A stretch of DNA of 64,000 nucleotides, from NCBI RefSeq assembly GCF_009695605.1, contig NZ_VUNQ01000009.1:1-64000 (forward strand). Direction: 5' to 3'. A program made the position numbers and the translations under genes. The first letter of the stretch is position 1. Every line of letters starts with the position of its first letter. The DNA comes from Tissierella pigra. Its GTDB lineage: Bacteria > Bacillota > Clostridia > Tissierellales > Tissierellaceae. A model generated the notes under the pieces. The model searched no databases and was not told where the DNA came from. It saw only the letters and a list, made by a program, of their open reading frames with translations. Of this stretch, positions 1-7,165 are shown one piece after another.

Positions 1-57
1 GTTGTATATGTTGACTAATTGCTTCTTGAAATTTTCCTCATAATATTTTCTTGACAT
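1..57 (-). CDS. IS3-family transposase OrfA, N-terminal fragment
   Basis: The visible 19 residues start MSRKYYEENFKKQLVN and run off the window. A short basic, aromatic start followed by FKKQLVNIY is typical of the helix-turn-helix OrfA protein of IS3-group elements, which binds the terminal repeats and is made as an OrfAB fusion by frameshifting. The start codon at 57 is preceded by AGGAGGAG at suitable spacing. Whether the gene is intact cannot be seen here. Confidence 0.6.
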   Translation of the reverse strand, partial: MSRKYYEENFKKQLVNIYN

Positions 58-126
58 GATTTTCTCCTCCTAATATTATTATATCATGTTCGGAGAAAAC
101 CTGTCCTAACTAGTGTAACCTATCCA
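1..126 (-). mobile_element. End of an IS3-family insertion sequence (partial)
   Basis: Only the left end of the element lies in the window, reading leftward. It holds the first codons of an OrfA-type transposase with a strong ribosome site (AGGAGGAG), and upstream a TATAAT-like -10 box. The outer end is inferred near position 126, where the minus strand begins TGGATAGGTTACACTAGT; IS3 elements usually begin with TG. The exact boundary and the target duplication cannot be confirmed because the other end is outside the window. Confidence 0.6.
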
Positions 127-360
127 AACTCTATGTTAAATGTATCCTTGCTACATATAAAACGTCATGCGTTATCTAACTAATTAACAAATCAACACAG
201 AGCTATGGTTAGACTCTCTATAGAAACAGTCGGCTTCATAAAGACAGCTGCTGTAGGTGATTAAACTAATCCACAGCGTCTGGTTAAGATTATATAGAAA
301 ATAATCAAGAAAGGAAAATATATATGAATTCTATATGAGTTCATTATACAAGGTGATTAT
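127..360 (+). other. Unassigned intergenic leader with hairpins upstream of the response regulator
   Basis: No intact gene is seen in these 234 bases. Two hairpins can be drawn: a small one, GACT to AGTC, at about 213-231, and a larger one at 243-281 (AGAC...GTCT outside, GCTGT/ACAGC and GG/CC inside, with bulges). From about 184 one forward frame gives a protein-like stretch interrupted by two stops, so decayed coding DNA next to the IS end is an alternative to a leader RNA. It matches no riboswitch class known to me. Confidence 0.35.
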
Positions 361-368
361 ATGAACTC
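337..368 (+). promoter_or_regulatory. Hairpin enclosing the ribosome site and start codon of the response regulator
   Basis: GAGTTCAT at 337-344 pairs with ATGAACTC at 361-368, with three further pairs (346-348 with 358-360). The ribosome site AAGGTGAT sits in the loop, and the ATG of the response-regulator gene forms the start of the 3' strand. This could damp translation of the regulator. The pairing is seen in the sequence; the role is inferred. Confidence 0.4.
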
Positions 369-1055
369 CGTAAATATCTTAATCGTAGAAGATGAAAAAA
401 CATTTCTGATGTTATAGAAGCTTATTTAATTAAAGAGTTCAATGTATTTTTAGCCCATGATGGAGAAAAGGCATTGAAATTATTTAGAACTAATGACATT
501 CATTTAGTTATATTAGACCTTATGATTCCTAAAATATCTGGGGAAGAAGTATGTAAAAAAATAAGGACTACATCTGATGTGCCAATTATAATGCTTACTG
601 CTAAGACCAATGAAGATGATAGAATAGAAGGTTTATCCATAGGAGCTGATGACTATGTATTAAAACCCTTTAGTCCTAGGGAATTAGTCAGCCGAGTTAA
701 AGCACTTCTTAGAAGAGCATATCCTAACTCTAGACCAGTGGCGGAAAAACTTAGTTTCAATAATGGGGATTTAGAAATTGAAGTGGATAAAATGTTAGTT
801 AAGAAAAATAATAAAAATATAACCTTAACAACTAATGAATTTAAAATATTATTAGCCTTTATATCTCACCAAAATCAAGTCTTATCTAGAGAACAATTAA
901 TAGAATTTACCTTTGGTGAAGGATATGATGGATTTGATAGAACAATAGATACTCATATTAAAAATATACGATACAAAATTGAGACTAATCCAAAGTCTCC
1001 AGAATATATTCACACAATTTATGGACTTGGATATAAGTTTACAGTAGAAAAATAG
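361..1055 (+). pseudogene. OmpR/PhoB-family response regulator, broken by a one-base frameshift
   Basis: The gene starts at ATG 361 behind AAGGTGAT, but the frame closes after 18 codons at a TAG. Adding one A to the six-A run at 395-400 restores one frame to 1055. The restored 231-residue protein has a receiver domain (acidic E10/D11, phospho-acceptor D53 in LVILDLMIP, K102 in LKPFSP) and a C-terminal winged-helix domain ending YIHTIYGLGYKF. It is the likely partner of the kinase at 1753. A downstream TTG at 474 would give a receiver lacking its first strand and acidic pair. Either the gene is inactive, the polymerase slips on the A run, or the base is a sequencing error. Confidence 0.85.
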
Positions 1056-1098
1056 TAACTCCAATTTTGGGTCCCTTACACCCAAAATTGGAGTTACT
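1054..1098. terminator. Bidirectional terminator between convergent genes
   Basis: A perfect 19-bp stem (1054-1072 with 1080-1098, 7-base loop) begins in the stop codon of the response regulator. It is followed by TATTTTCTTTTC on the plus strand and by CTATTTTTC on the minus strand, so it can end transcripts from both sides. Confidence 0.9.
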
Positions 1099-1110
1099 TA
1101 TTTTCTTTTC

Positions 1111-1215
1111 TTATTTTTTCTTACTTAATTGACAACAGTCCAATGGTTGATCTCCAAAAGATTCCTTATTAGCATTTGCTAATTTATTTAGCATCTTTTT
1201 TATCCATTTTAACAA
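1111..1215 (-). CDS. LDCC-motif small putative metal-binding protein (34 aa)
   Basis: A short reading frame starts at TTG 1215, five bases after GAGGGTGA; a GTG at 1224 has no spaced ribosome site. The product is lysine-rich and ends in GDQPLDCCQLSKKK. The LDCC pair near the C-terminus matches a family of about 30-40-residue clostridial proteins labelled putative metal-binding; that label comes from the family, and binding is not shown. It lies 15 bases behind the DUF2680-like gene and is probably cotranscribed. The gene is too short for ordinary gene callers, but motif, start and spacing support it. Confidence 0.65.
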   Translation of the reverse strand: MLKWIKKMLNKLANANKESFGDQPLDCCQLSKKK

Positions 1216-1230
1216 ATAATTCACCCTCTT

Positions 1231-1581
1231 CTATCTTCTGCATCCTCTACCAGTCTTTCTCATACCCATTCTAAAATTATCTTTATCGCAAATACCATGT
1301 ACAAATCCATTTTCTTCATGATACTTCTCCATTTGATCTAAATGTTCTTCCCAATTGTTTGCTTCTTCTTTTGTAATCTTTCCATCTTTAAGGAGATTTT
1401 GAATTTCTTCTCTCCTATATTTCATTCTTTCCTTAAACCATTCTTCTCTGTTTTCTGTACTATAGTTGGTATTTTTATTTGAAGGGATTATATTTGGTAT
1501 CTTAGGTGAATCTGCATATCCTATTAAAGAACCCATTCCTATGACTGTTACTAAAGTTCCTACTGCTAATAATTTTTTCAT
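1231..1581 (-). CDS. Secreted DUF2680/YckD-like protein
   Basis: The 116-residue product starts with a clear signal peptide (MKKLLAVGTLVTVIGMGSLI, likely cut after GYA). The mature part is charged and helical, with a DGKITKEEANNWEEHL segment like the GKIT-EQAD core of DUF2680 (YckD) proteins, and a Cys/Gly/Arg-rich tail containing two cysteines. Function is unknown; such proteins are exported or wall-associated. A GAGAGGAGAG ribosome site precedes ATG 1581. It is transcribed away from the kinase gene, sharing with it a 30-bp palindrome, so regulation by that two-component system is plausible. Confidence 0.65.
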   Translation of the reverse strand: MKKLLAVGTLVTVIGMGSLIGYADSPKIPNIIPSNKNTNYSTENREEWFKERMKYRREEIQNLLKDGKITKEEANNWEEHLDQMEKYHEENGFVHGICDKDNFRMGMRKTGRGCRR

Positions 1582-1628
1582 CGTTTATCTCTCCTCTCAT
1601 TCTATAAATTGATTATAACCATAGAATG

Positions 1629-1664
1629 TGAAGTAAATATGAAGAAATGTATTTCTTCATATTT
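1629..1664. promoter_or_regulatory. Palindrome and 11-bp direct repeat between divergent genes, likely operator
   Basis: Positions 1635-1664 form a 14-2-14 perfect inverted repeat. Overlapping it, TGAAG occurs at 1629 and again at 1640, an 11-bp period typical of tandem binding by OmpR-family regulators. It sits between the divergent starts of the DUF2680-like gene and the kinase gene. Autoregulation by the neighbouring response regulator is an inference. Confidence 0.5.
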
Positions 1665-1752
1665 CTTACAATATTAACTGTTATAATATAATTATACTAT
1701 AAATTTCATGAAAAAAGTAATCGTTATCTTAACATTTATTGGAGGAATATAT

Positions 1753-3123
1753 ATGAAGCTTTCTAAAAAGTTTACTTTATTTTTTATTTCATCAATTTTA
1801 TTTTCTATTATAATAACCAGCTTTATATCAAATATTATGATAAACAATAAATTTGAAAATTATCTAACTGATGAACATCAAAATAGATTAGATCAAATTA
1901 GCAATAATTTAAACCAGTTGTATAACAAAAATGGTTGTGTTTTACATCAAAATGAAATCAACTCTTATGCTTCACTGGAAAACGTATATATTGAAATTAG
2001 AGATTTAAATGATAATATATTATATACCTCAACTAATAACAACAAAATGGGAATGGGACATATGCACAAAAGAATGATGATGAGTCATGGTATGTATGAG
2101 GGAAACTATGTTGAGAAAGACTTTCCCTTTATTCAGGAAAATGAAGAAGTAGGAAAACTAATTATAGGATATATTGATAATTCCTATTTAACAAAGTCTG
2201 CTATTTTATTTAAAAACACCTTATCTAAATCCTTTTTATTATCAACTATTTTTACTACCATTCTTGGATTAATAGTTAGTATTATATTATCTAAGTCTTT
2301 GACTACACCTTTAATAAATATTAGAAATACAGCTGTTGAAATCCGTAAAGGCAACTTAAATAAAAGATCTAAAGTAAATACAAATACTCTTGAGATTGTA
2401 GAGTTATCAGATTCAATTAACTTTCTAGGACAAACTTTGGCTAAACAAGATAATATTAGAAAGAAATATGCTTCTGATATTTCCCATGAACTTAGAACTC
2501 CTTTGGCTACATTAAAGTCTCATTTAGAAGCCATTATAGATGGTGTATGGCAGCCTAATGAAGAACATTTAAATATTCTTATGACTGAAATAGATAGATT
2601 GTCACATTTAGTTGATAATCTTAAAGACTCTTTCAATGCTACAGAATTAGATATTATTTTAAATAAAACTAAATTCAACCTATCTAAAGAACTTGAAAGT
2701 ACTATTATAACTTTTGTTCCTCTATATACAAAACAAGGGTTCACTATTGAAAGACATATAGAAGACCATATTTATATCAATATGGATAAAGACAAGTTTA
2801 AACAAATTATCTACAATCTTCTTTCTAATTCCATTAGGTATCTAAATGAATTGGGGAAAGTTAAAATTACTCTAAAAGCAGAAAAAAATAATGCCATTAT
2901 AAATATTACAGACAATGGCATAGGTATAGAAGAAAAAGATATTCCTCTTATATTCCAAAGATTCTATAGGACAGATATTTCAAGAAACAAAAACACTGGT
3001 GGAACAGGTCTTGGTTTATCTATTGTAAACACAATAATTAAAGCCCATGGTGGTACAATAAATGTAAATAGTATTTATGGAAAAGGCACTGAATTTACAA
3101 TAACTCTGCCATTAGATATCTAA
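1753..3123 (+). CDS. Membrane sensor histidine kinase with a Met/His-rich sensor loop
   Basis: I take ATG 1753 (GGAGGA six bases upstream) over the upstream ATG 1708, giving 456 residues. Order: TM helix about 7-30, extracytoplasmic domain to about 155, TM helix about 158-180, HAMP, phospho-acceptor H245 in SDISHELRTPL, and an HATPase domain with N, G1 (DNGIGI) and G2 (GGTGLGLSI) boxes. The sensor carries MGMGHMHKRMMMSHGM at 99-114: seven Met and three His in 16 residues, a composition known from Cu(I)/Ag(I)-binding proteins. Metal sensing is therefore a reasonable inference. Its likely partner regulator is upstream, separated by an inverted two-gene unit and frameshifted. Confidence 0.93.
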   Translation: MKLSKKFTLFFISSILFSIIITSFISNIMINNKFENYLTDEHQNRLDQISNNLNQLYNKNGCVLHQNEINSYASLENVYIEIRDLNDNILYTSTNNNKMGMGHMHKRMMMSHGMYEGNYVEKDFPFIQENEEVGKLIIGYIDNSYLTKSAILFKNTLSKSFLLSTIFTTILGLIVSIILSKSLTTPLINIRNTAVEIRKGNLNKRSKVNTNTLEIVELSDSINFLGQTLAKQDNIRKKYASDISHELRTPLATLKSHLEAIIDGVWQPNEEHLNILMTEIDRLSHLVDNLKDSFNATELDIILNKTKFNLSKELESTIITFVPLYTKQGFTIERHIEDHIYINMDKDKFKQIIYNLLSNSIRYLNELGKVKITLKAEKNNAIINITDNGIGIEEKDIPLIFQRFYRTDISRNKNTGGTGLGLSIVNTIIKAHGGTINVNSIYGKGTEFTITLPLDI

Positions 3124-3174
3124 TCCAATAATACAGACTCAATTGTTTCAAATATAGAATAGGTCCTAACCATT

Positions 3175-3273
3175 CTAACATAAAGTGTTGAATTCATATA
3201 ATACTAGATCACTGGTATTATTAAATATTCTTTTTAATTCTTCCCTATTTTTTTGTAAATTATTTGAAATCAT
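3175..3273 (-). pseudogene. Possible remnant of a GerA-type spore germination protein N-terminus
   Basis: A 32-codon frame with a GGGTGA ribosome site reads NREELKRIFNNTSDLVLYEF and then stops. The pattern (a short basic helix, then NTSDLVLYEF) resembles the start of GerA/GerKA germinant-receptor A subunits, which have N-S/T-S-D-hydrophobic-x-E-F there. Nothing after the stop continues the family, so this would be a stub. It is short and could be chance. Confidence 0.25.
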
Positions 3274-3335
3274 GATTTTCACCCTTAGTTTTACATAATT
3301 GTTCTGTACAATTATTACCAACTACAAAAAAGATA

Positions 3336-3367
3336 TAATAGTCATTAGAAATTTCTAATGACTATTA
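3336..3367 (-). terminator. Terminator after the amidohydrolase gene
   Basis: A 32-base perfect palindrome (16 bp per arm, AAATTT at the tip) lies just past the stop of the leftward amidohydrolase gene. On the minus strand it is followed by TATCTTTTTTG. Confidence 0.8.
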
Positions 3368-3372
3368 ATCTT

Positions 3373-4653
3373 TTATCTATTAACTAAGTCTTTTGCGTGT
3401 TTCTCTGCCATGAATTTTATTTTCTCTACATCCAGGGTTTTAATTTCTCTCTTCTCCATTATTATCTTACCATCTACTATTACTGTATCTACATCTGATG
3501 CCTGAACTCCATAAGCCAATGAAGATATTATATTATGATGTGGATAAAGATGAGGCTTATCTGTATCTATAAGAATTAAATCTGCCTTTTTCCCTAATTC
3601 AATAGACCCTATTTCCTTTTCTAAGTCTAATGCCTTTGCTCCATTTATAGTCCCCATTTTTAGAGCTTCTATTGCTGGTACTGACACTGCATCTAGGTTT
3701 ACTGCTTTATTTACTATGGATGCTAGATTAATTTCTTCAAACATATTTAGATTATTATTAGATGAAGAACCATCTGTACCTAAAGCTACTGGTATTCCTT
3801 TTTTCAGCATTTTATCTATTGGTGCAAATCCTGATGCTAGTTTTAAATTACTTCCTGGATTGTTCACAGGAATTAGACCTTTCTCTTTTATAATTTCTAT
3901 ATCATCATCATCTACATGGACACAGTGAGCACCTATAGTATGTATATCTAATAATCCTAAATCATATACATGCCTGATTGGAGATTTACCATGTAAATTG
4001 AAACTATCTTCCACTTCCTTTCTAGTTTCAGAAAGATGTATATGAATGCCTGTGTTTAACTCCTTTGCAAGTTTAAAACTTTCCTTAAGAAAATCTGGAC
4101 TACAAGTATAAGGTGCATGAGGTGCTACCATAACTTTAATTCTTCCATTTCCTTTTCCATGGTAGTTTTTGAATAACTCTCTAGTTTCATCTAGTTTCCG
4201 TTTTGCTCCTTCATCTTCAATTAGTCCACGAGTCAATACTCCTCTCATACCTGACTCTTCTAGTCCATTACCTACTTCATCCATAAAGAAGTACATATCA
4301 CAAAAAGCTGTAGTTCCACCTTGAATCATTTCAACCATACTTAAAAGCGAACCCCAATATACATCTCTACTAGTAAGATTTGCTTCTGTAGGCCAAATCT
4401 TTTTAGTTAACCAATCATGTAATGGTAAATCATCAGCAAAGTTTCTAAGTAAAGACATTCCTATATGAGTATGGCTGTTTATAAGTCCTGGCATTGCTAT
4501 TTTATGTTTTCCATCGATTATCCTTTCTACTTCTATATCATCTCTTATTTCACCTATATGGATTATTTCATTATCCTTAATATAGATATTAGTATTTCTT
4601 ATTACCTCGTCTTTTCCATTTATAGGTACTAAATCAATGTTTTTAATTAACAT
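3373..4653 (-). CDS. mtaD: Amidohydrolase, 5-methylthioadenosine/S-adenosylhomocysteine deaminase type
   Basis: 426 residues, full length for the MtaD/TrzN group of metal-dependent hydrolases. Metal ligands are visible: H61 and H63 in NSHTHIG, H206 in GIHIHLSET with the usual E209, a His in GAHCVHV near 243-246, and D294 in LGTDGSSS. The family deaminates MTA, SAH or adenosine to the inosine analogue, so it serves S-adenosylmethionine by-product recycling; the exact substrate is not fixed by sequence. It is the last gene of a leftward group with an ECF S component 14 bases upstream, a DUF1893 protein and a MATE exporter, which may suggest purine- or sulfur-compound handling. Confidence 0.87.
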   Translation of the reverse strand: MLIKNIDLVPINGKDEVIRNTNIYIKDNEIIHIGEIRDDIEVERIIDGKHKIAMPGLINSHTHIGMSLLRNFADDLPLHDWLTKKIWPTEANLTSRDVYWGSLLSMVEMIQGGTTAFCDMYFFMDEVGNGLEESGMRGVLTRGLIEDEGAKRKLDETRELFKNYHGKGNGRIKVMVAPHAPYTCSPDFLKESFKLAKELNTGIHIHLSETRKEVEDSFNLHGKSPIRHVYDLGLLDIHTIGAHCVHVDDDDIEIIKEKGLIPVNNPGSNLKLASGFAPIDKMLKKGIPVALGTDGSSSNNNLNMFEEINLASIVNKAVNLDAVSVPAIEALKMGTINGAKALDLEKEIGSIELGKKADLILIDTDKPHLYPHHNIISSLAYGVQASDVDTVIVDGKIIMEKREIKTLDVEKIKFMAEKHAKDLVNR

Positions 4654-4667
4654 ATCTTCCCTCCTAA

Positions 4668-5198
4668 TTAGTAGTCTAAATCAATTGTAGTATATCTTAC
4701 TATGCCATATATTAAACTAGGTATTAAAACCAGTTGAATTCCGATACCTGGAAGTCCTGTAATAACTCCACTTATGACAAAGGTCATAGGGGATAATTCT
4801 ACGGCAAAGAAAGTTGCTAATAAAAACACTACTAACCCTGCCATTAGCCTTCCTCCTATCATGGAAATAATCAATGCTATTATAGGTGGTATTTTCATCT
4901 TTCTATATAATATAGATGCTATAAGTCCATAGGCTCCCAATTCAAATACCATTATTACTGCCATAGGAAATAATGGTGGCATACCACTGATTATGGAACT
5001 AATTATAGGCATTATCATTCCCAATATCAAAGCTAAATATGGTGGTAATAAAAGTCCTCCTAAAAATACTGGAATATGCATAGGTAGAAATATGGTTCCT
5101 GGAATTCCAGTTGCATGAAATATATTGGTTATTATGATTCCCATTGCCAATAATGTACCTGCTATGACCAGTTCTTTTGTACGATTTGTCTTTTCCAT
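4668..5198 (-). CDS. ECF-type transporter substrate-binding (S) component
   Basis: 176 residues with about five to six membrane helices and a small cytoplasmic N-terminus ([11 protein letters not shown]). The small, very hydrophobic architecture and the glycine/proline-rich loops ([12 protein letters not shown]) fit S components of energy-coupling-factor vitamin importers, which borrow a shared EcfA/EcfA'/EcfT module encoded elsewhere. The ligand is not evident; a thiamin-precursor (ThiW-like) or nucleoside-derived substrate is possible given the deaminase next door, but that is a guess. Confidence 0.7.
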   Translation of the reverse strand: MEKTNRTKELVIAGTLLAMGIIITNIFHATGIPGTIFLPMHIPVFLGGLLLPPYLALILGMIMPIISSIISGMPPLFPMAVIMVFELGAYGLIASILYRKMKIPPIIALIISMIGGRLMAGLVVFLLATFFAVELSPMTFVISGVITGLPGIGIQLVLIPSLIYGIVRYTTIDLDY

Positions 5199-5228
5199 TG
5201 TATCTCTCCTTTTAGGATAAATTCTATC

Positions 5229-5654
5229 CTACTTTTCAACTGATTTGAAAAACTCCTTTATTTTATCCAATAATATTTCTGGATTATCTATATCTAAAGA
5301 AAGTTTTTCTATTGGGCAATATCCTGTCTTATCTCTATTTTTTATATATGGACAAGATTTTTCCATGATATATGGAATTTTATATTTTTCTAAAGTATTT
5401 ATACCGCCTTCTGATATTAATTCAGTGTATACTTCTTCAATTCCAATATATCTACATAATAAGGCTGCCCCTTTACCTATTACCCTATCAGCTAATGAGC
5501 CACCCTTTGATAGCTCCTTCACTTCTGTAGCCAATATATACATAGGCTTTATACCCTTATCTTTAGATTTAAAAACAATTTCACCATTTTTTACTACTAC
5601 TAAGGCTAAATCTTCCTGCTTCAATACTTTTCTTGCTAGTTCTATATCGTTCAA
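5229..5654 (-). CDS. DUF1893 domain protein
   Basis: 141 residues starting at TTG 5654 with AAGAGG upstream. It begins with LARKVLKQEDLALVVVKNGE, the pattern of DUF1893, and continues with a GKGAALL segment. Two C-terminal cysteines lie in SCPYIKNRDKTGYCPIEKL, a possible metal or disulfide site. The family resembles cytidine-deaminase-fold proteins in its K-A-A-L core, but no activity is established. It lies between the MATE exporter (20 bases upstream) and the ECF S component, probably in one operon. Confidence 0.75.
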   Translation of the reverse strand: MNDIELARKVLKQEDLALVVVKNGEIVFKSKDKGIKPMYILATEVKELSKGGSLADRVIGKGAALLCRYIGIEEVYTELISEGGINTLEKYKIPYIMEKSCPYIKNRDKTGYCPIEKLSLDIDNPEILLDKIKEFFKSVEK

Positions 5655-5674
5655 TAGCCTCTTCCTTCCTTTTT

Positions 5675-7042
5675 TTATTCAATAACTAATGCCTCTTGTT
5701 CAAATATATCCTTCTTTTTAAAATAAAAATAAGAATATACAAGTCTCCAGCACATATCTATTGCTATACCTATCCACAGCCAAACTATATCTGCCTTGAA
5801 AACATAAGCCATTATCATTACAAATGGCACCCTAATAAGCCAAAGACCTATTCCTGCATTTATCATAGGTACTTTTGCATATCCCGCTCCCCTTAAAGCG
5901 CCATTTAATACACCAGATATATTTTGCGGCAATTGAGTTATTCCCATTATCAATAGATACATAGCACCTATTTGAATTACTTCAGGTTCTTTTACTAAAA
6001 GCCCCATAATCTGCTTTGGAAATATAATAAGTATTCCACCTGCAAATATAGTTACAACAATAGTATATTTTATAAGTTGATTAAGATATTTCTTACCTAA
6101 TTCCTTATTCTTACTTCCTAGAGCATACCCAATAAAAGTAGTAGCTGCCACGCCAAATCCTGTAGCTGGCATATAGGATATAGACTCTGCCTGTAATCCT
6201 AGTTGATAAGCAGAATAAGCTAACTCCCCATAAGTAAGAATTGCCCTTGTAAGAAATATAGATGCTGCCTGCCAAAATGATGTTTCAAAAGATGTAGGAA
6301 GTCCAAGTTTTAATATCATTTTTGCTTCATCTGACTTAAATCTAAACCCAAATTTCCCTTCCATGTTTTTTATAATCCCATTTTTACCAAATAACATAAT
6401 TATACCAAATAAAGCTGAAGTAATATAAGCAATGTTATAAGCGTATCCTGCACCCTTTAACCCTAAAGATTTAATACCTGCATTTCCAGTTACCAACACA
6501 AATCCCGCAATAATATTGACTATATTTAGTATACCTACAGTTATCATAGGTGTTTTTGCGTTTCCCATGCCTTGAAGTATTCCTGCCACTAAAAGTATAA
6601 TAGCTGCAAAGGGTAATGACCATGAAATTATCTTCAGATATAATACTCCATTTGCAAGTAGGTCTGGGTTTGGATTAAATACCATCAGCAACGGCTTGGC
6701 AAACCAAAATAATAATTGTTGAAATATAATTGCTACTCCTATGGAAATAATAAATGATTGCTCAGATATGGATTTTAGCTTCTCATAATTATTGGCACCA
6801 TGAGACTGTGCTACTAATACAGAGGTTCCCGTTGCTAGTCCCTTAAATATTCCCCATAGTATTCTATAAAGAACTGTGGCTATACCTATTGCTCCAACAG
6901 CGTAGGCATCTATTCTGCCTATCATTGCCATAAGTACAATTCCTGCTGTCATCTGTAAAACATTCTCACCTGTTATGGGTATAATCATAGACAGTATTTT
7001 GTTTCTAATTATTCTATCTTCATTTGAATACTCCTTGGCCAT
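5675..7042 (-). CDS. MATE-family multidrug/solute efflux transporter
   Basis: 455 residues with about twelve membrane helices in two similar halves, the usual MATE length and shape (NorM/DinF superfamily). Recognisable pieces are GENVLQMTAGIVLMAMIGR in helix 1 and ILQGMGNAKTPM, with the paired LNGALRGAGYAKVPM in the second half. Such proteins exchange Na+ or H+ for organic cations. ATG 7042 has AAAAGGAGATG upstream. First gene of the leftward group ending with the amidohydrolase; substrate unknown. Confidence 0.92.
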   Translation of the reverse strand: MAKEYSNEDRIIRNKILSMIIPITGENVLQMTAGIVLMAMIGRIDAYAVGAIGIATVLYRILWGIFKGLATGTSVLVAQSHGANNYEKLKSISEQSFIISIGVAIIFQQLLFWFAKPLLMVFNPNPDLLANGVLYLKIISWSLPFAAIILLVAGILQGMGNAKTPMITVGILNIVNIIAGFVLVTGNAGIKSLGLKGAGYAYNIAYITSALFGIIMLFGKNGIIKNMEGKFGFRFKSDEAKMILKLGLPTSFETSFWQAASIFLTRAILTYGELAYSAYQLGLQAESISYMPATGFGVAATTFIGYALGSKNKELGKKYLNQLIKYTIVVTIFAGGILIIFPKQIMGLLVKEPEVIQIGAMYLLIMGITQLPQNISGVLNGALRGAGYAKVPMINAGIGLWLIRVPFVMIMAYVFKADIVWLWIGIAIDMCWRLVYSYFYFKKKDIFEQEALVIE

Positions 7043-7136
7043 TTTACATCTCCTTTTACTATGAATTTTATATATTATAACTTTATCATTATATTATATT
7101 TTGATACTCTAAACAAGATAATATAGGGTATAAAAA

Positions 7137-7162
7137 AACCTTATAAAAATATAAGGTTTTTT
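7137..7162 (-). terminator. Terminator after nhaC
   Basis: Stem AACCTTATA / TATAAGGTT with a four-A loop, flanked by A and T runs on both sides. It lies four bases past the nhaC stop and on the minus strand is followed by TTTTT. Confidence 0.8.
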
Positions 7163-7165
7163 AAT

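Noticed and set aside
200-290. Known metabolite riboswitch upstream of the response regulator
   Set aside because: Compared by memory with M-box, ydaO, ykkC, czcD and others; none of their core sequences is present.
474-1055. Response regulator as an intact 193-residue gene starting at TTG 474
   Set aside because: That start lies inside the receiver domain, has no ribosome site and omits the acidic pair; restoring one A upstream gives the full gene.
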